Origin: Puccinia triticina
Lineage: Eukaryota > Basidiomycota > Pucciniomycetes > Pucciniales > Pucciniaceae
Reading direction: 5' to 3'
Length of the DNA stretch: 64,000 nt
NCBI RefSeq assembly: GCF_026914185.1
Contig: NC_070558.1
Span: 3,844,001-3,908,000, forward strand
Both the position numbers and the translations under genes were made by a program. Every line of letters starts with the position of its first letter. Position 1 is the stretch's first letter. The notes under the pieces were generated by a model. That model did not search any database. It worked only from the letters and a program-made list of their open reading frames with translations, and had not been told where the DNA came from. Shown piece by piece: positions 37,166-47,825 of the stretch.

Positions 37166-38409
37166 TATTTCTGCAACAGATAAATGCCATGCAAATATTT
37201 CAGGAACAAGTAACCCCATGTAAAATTTACAACAAGTAACCCATGTATTAAGCTTGTGCAACATGTAACATGTTCCCATGGACCCACATCACACAATCCT
37301 AATGTAACATGTGTCAGCCTGTATGTAACTAACCGTGTCTGAGAGGGTTGTTACTATCAAGATGATGGTGTAAGATGCCAAGGATGGGCCAATGGGTTTG
37401 TGGTAAGACCTGTAAAACGTTTCACTCTATCAGTAATCTTGACTGAGAGGCTTGCTCAATTAAGGCGCATCCAGATCAACACAGGGTGTTAATAGGCATC
37501 CAAGGAATAACTCAACTTGGGTTCGTGGTTTTACCTACAGAAAGATAAGGGTAATCAAGAGTTGATGTTATTCCTGAATTGAAAGATGGGTGAGAATGAA
37601 GGCACTGTTTAACTATGTATGTGTTAAACCTTGCTATAATAATATTCTGAGGGATAAACAGTCCTGAGGGGCGTGTTTATATAGAGGGGAAAGAGCAGGA
37701 GGGAATATGAGGCGCTTGGAGGCGCTTCAGGACCAGGGGGGAACTGGAAGCGCTCAAGAGAAGCAGATCCTCATGAGGATCAACATTGGAAATGATCAGG
37801 GCAGTGTAATGATCAGTACTGATCCTGGATCAGTAGCTGTGCACACTAGCTGATCATAACCAATCATTGATTCCATTCAGTGCTCTTTGAATTGGATTAC
37901 ATCATGTATTGTTTATGTAATTATATCATAACCAATATATTATGTAAATGGGGACTGAGGCGTAACAGGGGATAAATGAGTGATACCTGTCTTGGGGTAT
38001 TTCATGTGTACAGTAATATTACAATGTATTGTAATCTTACTGTTGCACGTAACTTAACTCTCATAACAACAGTACATTATGGTAACTGTATTTAACTATG
38101 GTTATCTGTAATGTAATGTATAACAGGAGTACATTCTTAAGCTTGTATCAAATGATATACATATGTAATAAAGGTGTAAAAAGGAATGTACTATATGTAA
38201 TGTGAACAATTGCAGGTACTTGGTACGTGTAAGGTACTGTGACATGTACTCTGTGGCTGACAACATGTTTCTGCAACACACAACCCCTAGGTAAGATGTT
38301 CCCGCAACATGTAAGCCCCAAGTACCCCACATGAATGTCCCGCACCATGTAAGCCCCATGCAAAAAGTTTACAAGCAGTGTCATCCATGCCTAACATGTA
38401 ACATTTACG
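37166..38409. other. Gene-free stretch with degenerate CATGTAAC repeats
   Basis: At 37160-37330 and 38230-38400, and again at 38978-39030 and 39495-39575, degenerate 20-25-bp units with core 'acatgtaaccc' recur. No gene is supported. Confidence 0.5.
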
Positions 38410-38969
38410 TCAGGGTGTAAATGGGTCAGGCTGACCTGAAACCAACCCAAGACCCGTTGGGTTTTGGGTTGGGTTCCGGCATGTTCTTAAAGAAAATGGC
38501 ATGACCCAAACCTGACCCAACCCATCTTGTAAAATCGTTGGGTCGGGTCCGGGCAGCCTGTTTCCTAATCGGGTCGGCCTGCAACCCAACTATAGCTATG
38601 GTATTCAAAATTGCATAAGATTTTTTTACATAAAATCATAAACTGCAATTTTGGCTGGGAGATGTCACTTGAAGTTTTATGCACGCTGACATCTCCCAGC
38701 CAAAATTGGTTTTATGATTTTATGTAAATAGTGACATATGCAATTTTGAATACCATAAGCGCCTCCAACAGTCAAGTAGGGGGGTTTTGGTGCCAAATAG
38801 GTTGGGTCAACCCAAGACCCAAAGCGACCCAACCCAAAAAAGTATGATATTGGGTTGGGTTTGGGCAGCATATTTGAAAATCTGCCCCAACCTGACCCGA
38901 CCCGCGCCAAACGTTGGGTTGGTTTTGGGCGCTGTTTTTCAACCTGAACCCAACCCGTTTACACCCTGA
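38410..38969. mobile_element. hAT-type MITE with an 8-bp duplication
   Basis: Inverted ends TCAGGGTGTAAATGGGT and ACCCGTTTACACCCTGA, with CATTTACG directly outside both (38402-38409 and 38970-38977). The CAGGGTGTAAA terminus is Ac-like. The arms are made of 'acccaaccc/gggttggg' repeats. There is no coding region. A second hairpin is nested at its centre (38598-38757). Confidence 0.88.
38598..38757. mobile_element. Nested hairpin element
   Basis: 'atggtattcaaaattgcata' and its reverse complement bound about 160 bp, with a second inner pair 'ggctgggagatgtca' and 'tgacatctcccagcc'. It sits inside the 38410-38969 MITE and must be the younger insertion if mobile. Confidence 0.6.
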
Positions 38970-39029
38970 CATTTACGCACCACCCATGACATGCACAAAC
39001 ACCATGTAACCCTTAAACAACATGTACAC

Positions 39030-39494
39030 CAACACTGGGTCGCTACGCTATTTCAGCGCTACGCGTTAGCGTAGCGGCAAAAAGCGCCCATCTATTTTGC
39101 ATAGTGTTAGCGCGCTGTTAGCGCCGCTACGCTGCGCTAATTACAGCGGCGCCAACAGCGCGCCAATCCTTTGTTAGCGTTAGCGCGCCGCTACAGTCGC
39201 TACGCTACGCTGCGCTGCGCTACAGCGCTTTTAGCGGAAAAAAGCCCTTTTTTCCCGCTAAAGGCGCTGTAGCGCAGCGTAGCGCGCGCTCTTTTGCGCC
39301 CTGAATGTGTAGCGTTAGCGCAATTGCGCGCATCTGCGCTAACGCTACGCTATCAGCTAAAATAGCTGCGCACCGCGTGCGCATAGCGTTAGCGCATATG
39401 CGTGCAATTGCGCTAACGCTACGCTAAAAAATAGTGCATTTGCGCTGCGCTACGCTACGCTAACCGCTATGGTTAGCGTAGCAACCCAGTGTTG
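39030..39494. mobile_element. Palindromic MITE rich in AGCGTAGCG
   Basis: Ends CAACACTGGGTCGCTACGCT and AGCGTAGCAACCCAGTGTTG are inverted copies. The 465-bp interior consists almost entirely of 'cgctacgct' and 'ttagcgcaat' motifs in both orientations. TGTACA stands close to both ends, so a duplication is plausible but not unique because that motif is itself a palindrome. Confidence 0.7.
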
Positions 39495-39852
39495 TGTACA
39501 CACACCAGGTAACACATGTACACATGCACCATTCAACACGTAACATGTCACCCCAGAAGTAACACCCCCCATGTACCACTTTGTTAGGGTTAGGTTCAAC
39601 TGGGGGTGCATACGCCACTGTTAGAGCCAAAGGCTGGACAGAAAGCGCTGTAAAAACTGCAAACTTCAACACAAACCTGTAAGAATTGGATCATTGGAAA
39701 GGAGAGATTCAGGCAGTTCTTTTGAGACACTAAAAATGATACAGGACCGGGTTGCCATGAGGTTTGAATTCAGTAATGCATGATGACCAACGTTGTGGTA
39801 GAAGAAAGGTGTCCTCCAGTATGAAATGACCGGAGCAGACCCTCTTCTATGA

Positions 39853-40980
39853 TGTAAGACTCAAAAGTGGTTGTGAAACCCTTTTGCTGAATGGAGAACG
39901 GGATGATGGAGGTGCAAACTCTGCCCTTCTATACTATCAGATAACAAGACCCACCAAGCTAAGCTTGGCAAGTTTTAATCAAGTGATAGGTCTGGTCTAG
40001 TTCCAGATGAGGTTGTTCAATGACAGGTATGTGAGAGATGAGGGAGTTTATGAGGAGTGGGAAGGGTGAAAGTTGACTTGATGTTTCCGGTGGGGGTTGA
40101 ACACAGGTCCTCAAGAGGGTGATAAAAAAGTTGAGAGGAGTGCCTAGGCTGAGAAGTGTATATGTCTCAGTCGGGAGTTGAACCAAGAACGGGGTAACTT
40201 GTGACAGGCACGTGATATGTCAACCAAGAAAGATGAGAGTTGAGAATATGAGAGTGAGTTCAGTGGTTATTGCAGAATGAGAGGGATGATATGGTATGTT
40301 ATATGATATAAAGTATGATGATAAAGATAATGGCTGATGGGTGATGTCTGTATAACTGGTGGGTACTGAACTGAGGGAAAAATACTTGGGGGGGAGAGCT
40401 CCTTATATAGACAAATGTCAGGGATTTTTGCTACAAGGGGGACCCTGGATGAGGGATTTTAGCTGGTGGGCTGTGTACAAGTGGTGTCAGAAGATACTAA
40501 ATACAGGCGAAAATTGGCGTGAGAAATGAAAGATGATGTCATACTAATGCAAGGAGTGCAGAAATGGGGTCAGAAGACTGCATGCAGCTGCAAGGGGTGC
40601 ATAAATGAAGCGGGGACATGTCAAGTACAGAAGAAATGGGGTTGGTCCCCTGCATATGCAGTGGAGATAAGAAGGATAGAAAATAGTATGTGTTTTGCTG
40701 GGGCTGAGTATGTGTATAACTGGGAAAGGTGACTCAAGGGGTGTGACAGGTTGATGACTGGGGCTGGCCGTGTCCATGAGGGTCAAAGAGGGTGTAACTT
40801 CCAATCCAGCGGGGTTCCAGTGACATTTCCAGTGGTGACTAGGGGTGAAATTGGCCATAAAATCCATTTCTGCGGTCTGTTTGGTGGTATCTTCAGGCCT
40901 AGGGTGAGTAAATATATGTATGAGAAAAAACTTTTGATTTTTCACTTTTCCGTCTACCACAACACAAGATAATCCCAAGT
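39853..40980 (+). repeat. LTR-like repeat, second of the direct pair
   Basis: Matches 36254-37165 and continues beyond it to about 40980; that extra part resembles 35090-35200. A TATA-like 'gctccttatatagac' is at about 40398. An IS, gene or pol frame is absent. Confidence 0.5.
40163..40238 (-). other. tRNA-Asp-like sequence, second copy
   Basis: Minus-strand counterpart of 36562-36635, with the same 'gcctgtcac' anticodon arm and a better B-box-like T-arm, 'ggttcaactccc'. Acceptor pairing is again incomplete, so it is unlikely to be a working tRNA gene. Confidence 0.4.
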
Positions 40981-43245
40981 AGTCAAGGTAACTCTAAACT
41001 CAGCCCAGCATAAGCACGCAATGAACTCCGCTGAAGGAAAAGAAGTCTATAGCAAAACAATAACAATAGTAATACATTGCAAAAGTAAGATAAGCCACCG
41101 TAAAACACCGCAAAAGCACCACAAACACGCAAGTGATAGCCATAAAAGAAGGATACATACCCACAAGAAACCACAATCAAGAACCTCTGCAAACACATCC
41201 CACAGAAAAAAAGAGTAAGAATCATTAAAGTAAAAAAAAATTCCGCAGAAGATAGCATAATCCAATCAGAATCTCCAGGAAGGAACACCCCCCTCTATAT
41301 AGACATATCTCCACCGCTCCGCTGTAGATACTGAACCAAGAGAAAGCTCCGCGGCATATCAGAACCCAATAGAAAAATAAATAAATAAAATAGAAATCCT
41401 CCTCCCATCCCATCACGCACAAGCTGCCTGCCTCTGCTCCCACATCGTCATCTGCGCCTCCACCGCTCGCCGTAGACATTCACCAAACTCCTGATCATCC
41501 ATCATCCACACCCCTGTCTAGCCTCTGGTGTTGGGATCCCACTTGCCGCCTCCGCCCCAGCTGCTTCCACTGACATAGCCTGCGTCAGCTGCCACGGCTT
41601 CCCCCAATCACTGCGCCGCGCTGGACTGCCTGGACTCAGCAAGTCTGCTCCTCTCCGCACACCGCAGCTCCGCCGCCTTCAACCGCACGCTTCGCACCTA
41701 GCATATGCACTCCGCTGCTCCGCCTCCGCCGTTTGAAGGTCCTGTGCCGCACCAGCTACCTGCAGAGCCCTTGTGCCCCGCAGCACCTTGCACCCGGAAA
41801 CTCCGTTGGACACTTTGGCGCCTCGCGCCAGACTCAACCACCACAACATGCAGCCCTCATATTTCATGTTCTGATGGCACACTATTGCCATAATTTTCAT
41901 GGCACAGAGTATAAGCAACATAAGAATATCTCTGACATTTTTAGACTGTTTGGGTGTGTAAAAAAAGCTATACAGTTAGTGGTAATTTCCCACTAAGCCA
42001 ATCATGCCCCCCTTATATCTCATGTTAGTATGACAGCATATTGCTAATAATCTGATAGCACAGATAATATACATCATTAAATATTCTTGAAAGTTTTATA
42101 ATGTTTGGGCCTGTAACAAAAAATCTGTATGGTTAGCAGTCAATTCCTCTGGCTGTGCATCCCTCAGATCTCATGCTCTGAGTCTGATGGCACACTATTT
42201 CTAGAAACTTTCAGGTATTTCCTTTTATGCATGATGCTCTGTGATCTCAAATTTTGATGTATGTAGTTCATGGGAAAAAAGGTATGAATATGGCGGTCAG
42301 GCAGATAACAAAACAAACATAATAAACTAGTAGCCACAACTCTCAAATGAAAAGTCATTTTAGGAGAACGACTCCCAAAAAAGGGGCTAGGCCACTGTCT
42401 GGAGCTGGTCAAGAATTGATTGTGGCAATGTAAATCCAAATTTGGGAGTTGTTTTCCCAATATTTGGGAGTTGTTTTTCCAAGCCCCTATTTCCTACTAC
42501 TAACAATGCTGGGTCAACTATGCTAGTACATAGTGCCTCTGGCACACTAAACAGTGCCTCTTGCACAGTTAGTAGTGCCTCTGGTACAGTTTAGAAAGTA
42601 AATTATGTTTGTAGTGAATGATCCTGATATTTAGTATTACCTCCTCTCCCCAATTTCCAATGAGCCCAGCAGTCCTGCAGTCCTAATAGAAGTTTGCAGT
42701 GGCTGGCACTGGGCATGAGCAGCCCACATCCCCATCTTACCCATCCTGGCCATCGTAGCTTGACCAGCTTTCCATCGGCAGCAACCTAAAACACTCTGGA
42801 CCCTCGCATCCATGGACTCAACATGCTTGCATGGCAGCTCGAACAGCTTTCCATCAGCAGGAACCTACAGCACTCGAGACATCATCATCAAGAGCCTCGG
42901 ATCCATACTCCTACAAAGCGCCGGCACAGTGCACAAGCCAGTGGCCATTTTTGAATCTGTTGGGGCCTCCATCGATGGGGACGCAGCATGCAGAACAAGA
43001 AAAACACGAGACAACAAAGCAGAGCGGGCGAGGCGATGTGCGTCTATAGAAGTCTATGTACTCGGGAGGGGGGTCTATGCAGATTCTCGGCGGGGACGGG
43101 GCTCCAGAGCATGTCGGGCTGGCGTGTCCGTCGAGGGCCAGAGAAGAAGGACGTGCGGAGGACGATCAACGAACGGCGGCTCGGGGCAGGGAAGTGAAGA
43201 GCGGAAGGAAGAGGAAGACATGTGTGAGGGCCAAGGGCACCAGGC
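40981..43245. other. Gene-free stretch with repeat fragments
   Basis: 41430-41720 read on the minus strand shows short protein-like pieces in two frames (MSVEAAGAEAASGIPTPEA, then MDDQEFGECLRRAVEAQ), perhaps a decayed gene or gag. At about 42355-42482 is an inverted relative of the 30437 repeat, and at about 42528-42600 a few monomers resembling the 10135-12270 satellite ('agtgcctctggcac'). The rest up to the exonuclease gene shows nothing clear. Confidence 0.45.
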
Positions 43246-46200
43246 TCAACGGAACTGGAAGTAGTTGGGAGAAGTACGGAGCCGCTTCGGGAGGCCGAAG
43301 CCGGACACGAACGCGTCGATGAGCTGGGCCTTGGCGGCGTTGAAGGCGCGGACACGGGCGCGCTGGGCGGCGTCGAAAGCCGAGTGCTCGGCCGGCAGGG
43401 CGAGGAAGGGGCCATCGTCGATCGCGAAGTTCATGGTCTTCATCTGCGCCTCCCCCTTCTTCTCCGCGCCTGCACACGCGCCTCCATCTGGGGCAGCGGC
43501 TTTCCCCGACCCGTCTGTGGCGTCGGACGCGGGTGGCACGTGGCCGGCGACGAGCTTCTCGCTCTCCTCAAACCAGCTGGTGGCTGGCTGCCCGCCGTCC
43601 TGCACGTTCTCCCCGGGCTCCAGACTTGCACCCACCAGAGACGTGTTCTTCCCGGCGGGAGACGCCTGTTCCGCCGGCGTGTTCGCCGCCGATGGTGGCG
43701 GCTCCACGCCCGCGGGGCCGCCGTCCACGGCCTGCTCGCTGGAGGACGGCGCCGGCGGAGTCTGGGGCCCAGACACGTTCGGCAGGCCGGCCTCAGCGGC
43801 TGCCGGCGAGGCTTCAAGACCTTGATCATCCAGGCCTTCCTTCCTCTCCGAGCGCTCTTGAGCCTGGTCCCCATCACGGCATCTTTGCTCGTCTGCAGAC
43901 GCTGCCTGGTCTCCCCTGGTGCCCAAGCTTTCGGAGCGCTCCTGGGCCGCCGGCAAGTCTTCAAGACCTTGATCATCCGGGCCTTCATTCCTCTCCAAGG
44001 GCTCTTCGGCCTGGTCCACATCCCGGCTTATAATTTGCTCCCCTGTAAGATCCGGCTGGTCTGCCCTGTTGCCCGGGCTTTCGGGGCGCTCTTGAGTCTG
44101 GACCGCATCTGGGCTGATTTGATCGACAGCAGGAGCGGCCAGGTCAGCCCCATTACAGCCGGCGCAGTCAGTCATCGTGGTCTCCTTCACGTCCTCATCA
44201 TCGCAGAGACGCTTGATGGACGCGCCCAGCTCTTGGAACGCCTGTGGGTCGGCCCGTCTGGCTCTGATCCAGCGCTCATAGTACTCATCCAGGCTCAGAT
44301 CGTTCAGCTTCAAATGGACCAACATCTTCCCTAAATTCGTCGCAAATGTGACTGAACTGACTTCCAGTAATTTTGCACATTGGTTGATCGCATGTCCTTC
44401 ATGATACCTGTGATCGAGTAGGAAGATATTAGCATTCGCATGAGAGAAGGGTGTCTTTGCCAATGATTCCCGATGGGCACAGATGACTGACCAGAGTTGC
44501 CAGGACTTCAGGACAGCCGGAGAGACTCTAGTCTTTAAGCCGACCAAAGCGGGAGCTAGAAAGGTTGGAGCTTGGACGACCCACTTCTTCTTGACTTCAA
44601 CACTCTGGGGGCCTTGGGCGGGAACGAGAGTGCGCCATTGCTTACGTTTGATGGGTGCCGGGCCGGGCCATTTGGCTTTGGGGAGTGCTGCGGCGGCCGC
44701 CTTGGGTTTCGGGGCGTCTTTGGGGTGGGTCAGGACAAGCACTCGGGGCTTAGGCGGCGGCTGGGCAACGGATGAGTATGGTCCCACTGGCGTCGGCGGC
44801 TTGGGCGCCTGCGGTGGGGGCGCCGAACGGTCGTATGTGGGCTCCAGAGATTCGATGTATTGGAGGATCATCAGCCCGGAATCGGTCCTCCTGATCCGCC
44901 CTTCGAATAGTTTGAACAAATGCATGGCCACTCGGATCGTAGCCATCACATCCGAAGCTGCATCTGTTTGTTTTTTTAGGAGGGGGGAGTGGATGGGGGG
45001 TCAGTGAGTCGGCACGTTGTCAGAGATGAGTGAAAGCACATACAATGGATTTGGGTGTCGCTCAAAGGTTTGGTCCAGTCGCTGGTGCGAGTGTCGGGTT
45101 TGGGGAGGTAGAGCTTCAAGTGATCGGCGACGATCTGCTGGAGGGAGATGAGACGGGAGTAGCCGGAGGCGCAATCGGGCTGGCCGAGGGCCCTGACGAG
45201 CCGACTGAGTTCGAGGAAGCTGTTGAGGAACGGCTTGGGCCCGAGTTTGTGGTCGCGGATGAGCTTGAGGCCGTCGTTTCGGATGCCCACGCCGATCTTG
45301 ACGATCTGCGGGTTGACGAGGAAGTCGAGGAGGGAGGGAGGGATGATGCCCTGGGTGCGCCAGCCGGGCTCGCGCGAGATCTGGACGATGAGCACCTGGG
45401 AGCGACTGGCGAGCTGGAGAACGGCGGTGCGGTTCTCGTGCCCTCTGGTCCGACTGATCGTCCATTCCATGTCGAAGGCCACCGCCACATACGGCCCGCC
45501 CTCGAGCTCGGCTCGGCCACAGGGGAGCGAGATGCCGTCGGTGCAGAGCGTCTTGATCAGCTGGGGCAGCTCGGAGATCGGGTGCTGGTCGGAGGGACAC
45601 TGGATGATCTTCTGGGGACCACAGGCGGGGTCGTCAAGCTCGAAAGCAGGCAGCGTGGCCTTGAGTGTTTCCTCGCGCCAGACGGCTTCTGCTATCTTGG
45701 CGGCTTTCTCCTGGGCAAGAGCGGCGGAAGGGTCCGGCTGGTGTGCGGCGCGGCCGACGGCAGAGCTGAAGCTGCAGATGAAGCGTGTGGCAGGATGCGA
45801 CGGCGGCGGCCGGGCGGGCGAGTTCAAGGCGGGGAACTGGGTCGCAGATGGCTTGCGGGTGGGGTTTTTCCACGGGCCGTCCGGGAGCTGGCAGGCTAAG
45901 GAGTCCGACACGGAGACCGGTCGTGGATTCGCCGAGAGGGCCGGGAAGTCTGATGGCGTGAACTTCGGGCTGGCTGGGGAAGGCCGGATGGGACTGCTGG
46001 GGGTCAGGTGGGGGGACGGAGGTGGGCTGGGTTGATCGTCTGATCGGTCTTCGAAGTCGCTGTCCGGGCTTGCTTCAGTGTCTGCCACTGGGGGCGTAAG
46101 TTCCTTGGGCAGTCGGGTCTTGCCGCTTGGGGGTTCTTGTTTTGCGGCATAGGGCTTGTTGCTTCCTAGCCAGTGCTCATCGTCAGACGTTAGGATGCCT

Positions 46201-46783
46201 TCGTCGTCCGACTTGAAGTACTCGTAGAGAGTCTTTCTCCAAGCGTAGGAGGTCTTTTTGGGCTTGCCGCCGTCTGCGAGAAGACAGACCGATCGATGGG
46301 AGTGTTAGGTTCACCGCATGGGTTTTTTTTTTTTTTTTTTATAGAAGAAACTCGCGCACCCGATGTTGAGGAGCCTGGTAGTTCGTGGCGGAGAGGGTGC
46401 TCAGTGGCGGATGGCTGGCGTGTGGGGACATCGACCGCCGTTGTGCCCGCGCAGGAGTATCGGGAAGACTTCGGGCTGGAGGGATCAGAGGGATCGGAGG
46501 AGTCGAGGGAAGCCGAGCGACGGCGGACGGAAAGCATGGGGCGGGGGGGTTTTCTGGTGGGGGAGCTGGCGCGCTCGCTGGCGGGTCTGCTGGGGATTTC
46601 CATGGGCACGGCGAGTGGAGGATAGGAGCGGCGTGGAACTCTGGGGGTGGGCAGGGCAGCAAGCTTTGGAGGCAGTCGCTTGTTATAGCCGGCGGGAGCG
46701 AGCGCGTTTCGCCGGAGCACTAGCAGGCATGGGAGTCTGGCGGGGGGGGAGCAGCCGCCCAGGCGTGTCGAGAGGAGTGCCAT
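43246..46783 (-). CDS. DEDDy 3'-5' exonuclease-domain protein, three exons
   Basis: Exons 46783-46360, 46273-45044 and 44963-43246 join across introns of 86 and 80 bp to give 1123 residues. The RNase D/WRN-like domain spans about 395-575. FDMEW supplies exo I Asp409 and Glu411, VGIRNDGLKL supplies exo II Asp475, and IHYAASD supplies exo III Tyr552 and Asp556. That last motif is complete only after splicing, which strongly supports the second intron. Such domains remove nucleotides from DNA or RNA 3' ends with two metal ions. The N-terminus (1-350) is Ser/Pro-rich and carries two FPAL motifs about 36 residues apart. The C-terminal 540 residues are long for the family: Pro-rich, then a helical stretch (about 690-800), then acidic. 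The first intron contains an 18-T tract on the plus strand. DNA versus RNA substrate cannot be told. Confidence 0.87.
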
Positions 46784-47728
46784 GGCTCAGACGAGGCTCG
46801 ACCCGACTCGTCTCGGGCGCTGCCTCCGAGCGACTCCTCGAAACGCCGGAGTAGCCAGGCCGAGGGCGATGCATAGCTGTGCGGGTGGTGGCCGTGCAGG
46901 CTGGGGTGGGGTCATACTGGCCCATCGGACTCATGAAGTCTTCAAGCAGAATAGCCTTTCCAATCCTCATGAATGCATTCTTCCTGCTAAACAACTTCTA
47001 AAGGCTGCCAGTCATCCAGCCCTTCCTTGTTCTGACTGTCCCCCATGGAGCCTCTGAGCCCGCCACTAAAACACGCCACCAAGCTTGAATTGTAACACAT
47101 CCAAATATGATTTTCACGAGGAAATTTCTAGTACTCTCGGAAGGAGTTAAGCTGCTCTGGACCAGCACGGCCACGAGTGGACAGTCACAACTGACCTAAT
47201 TGCCTGATTATGTATGCTCATGTTTCAGGGTGCCCACTGCTCAAGCAAAAAACCTGGTACAGCCTGTCAGTCAAGCTATCCAGATTAGGTACATCCACAT
47301 TCACAGCACATCACCTGCTGTCATGTGGGCAAAGCTCAGAGAATGTATTTGGTTAAATATGTAATGTTTCTTTGCCCAATGGCAAAGGTCTGTACGAGCT
47401 GGTTGCTTTGTGGGGAATCATCCAAGGTAAAAATCAGACCATCCTCAAACACTTGAGATCTTTTAGTCATGGGCTTCAGCTTTAGTCATCAGCCCACTTG
47501 ACGTGTCACTGCTATCCATCTCAAACAGATCTATTGACGTTTGACGATAACGCCGACCGATGATTAATTCTACTCTACTTAATTAAAAAAAGGGTCCGGT
47601 TCCTCAGAAACAAACAAACAAAACCTCCAAAGGAACACTCAGGCAGACGAGATAGGGAGATAAAATACACACTTCAAACGACAAAATAGGAGGTGAACCA
47701 GTTAAACAGGGTGTGAATAGTTGCATTA

Positions 47729-47762
<34 letters not shown>

Positions 47763-47825
47763 ATATGTGTGTGGATGTGGATGTGACGGACCAAGGGTGA
47801 CAAGAAAGAGGGAGGGGGGAAGGGG
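46784..47825. other. Intergenic, exonuclease 5' flank and NIPA 3' flank
   Basis: No gene is supported. An (AT)n microsatellite of about 14 repeats lies at 47731-47759. The GC-rich first 200 bp is likely the exonuclease 5' region. Confidence 0.5.
47731..47759. repeat. (AT)n microsatellite
   Basis: Uninterrupted AT dinucleotides for about 29 bp, bounded by C and G. Confidence 0.95.

Noticed and set aside
39582..39596. Telomere-like GTTAGGGTTAGGTT
   Set aside because: Only two units are present, inside repeat DNA; chance is sufficient.
45030..46035. Plus-strand frames of 270-289 residues opposite the exonuclease exon
   Set aside because: The minus strand carries the DEDDy catalytic motifs and splice sites; the plus frames are GC-rich shadows.
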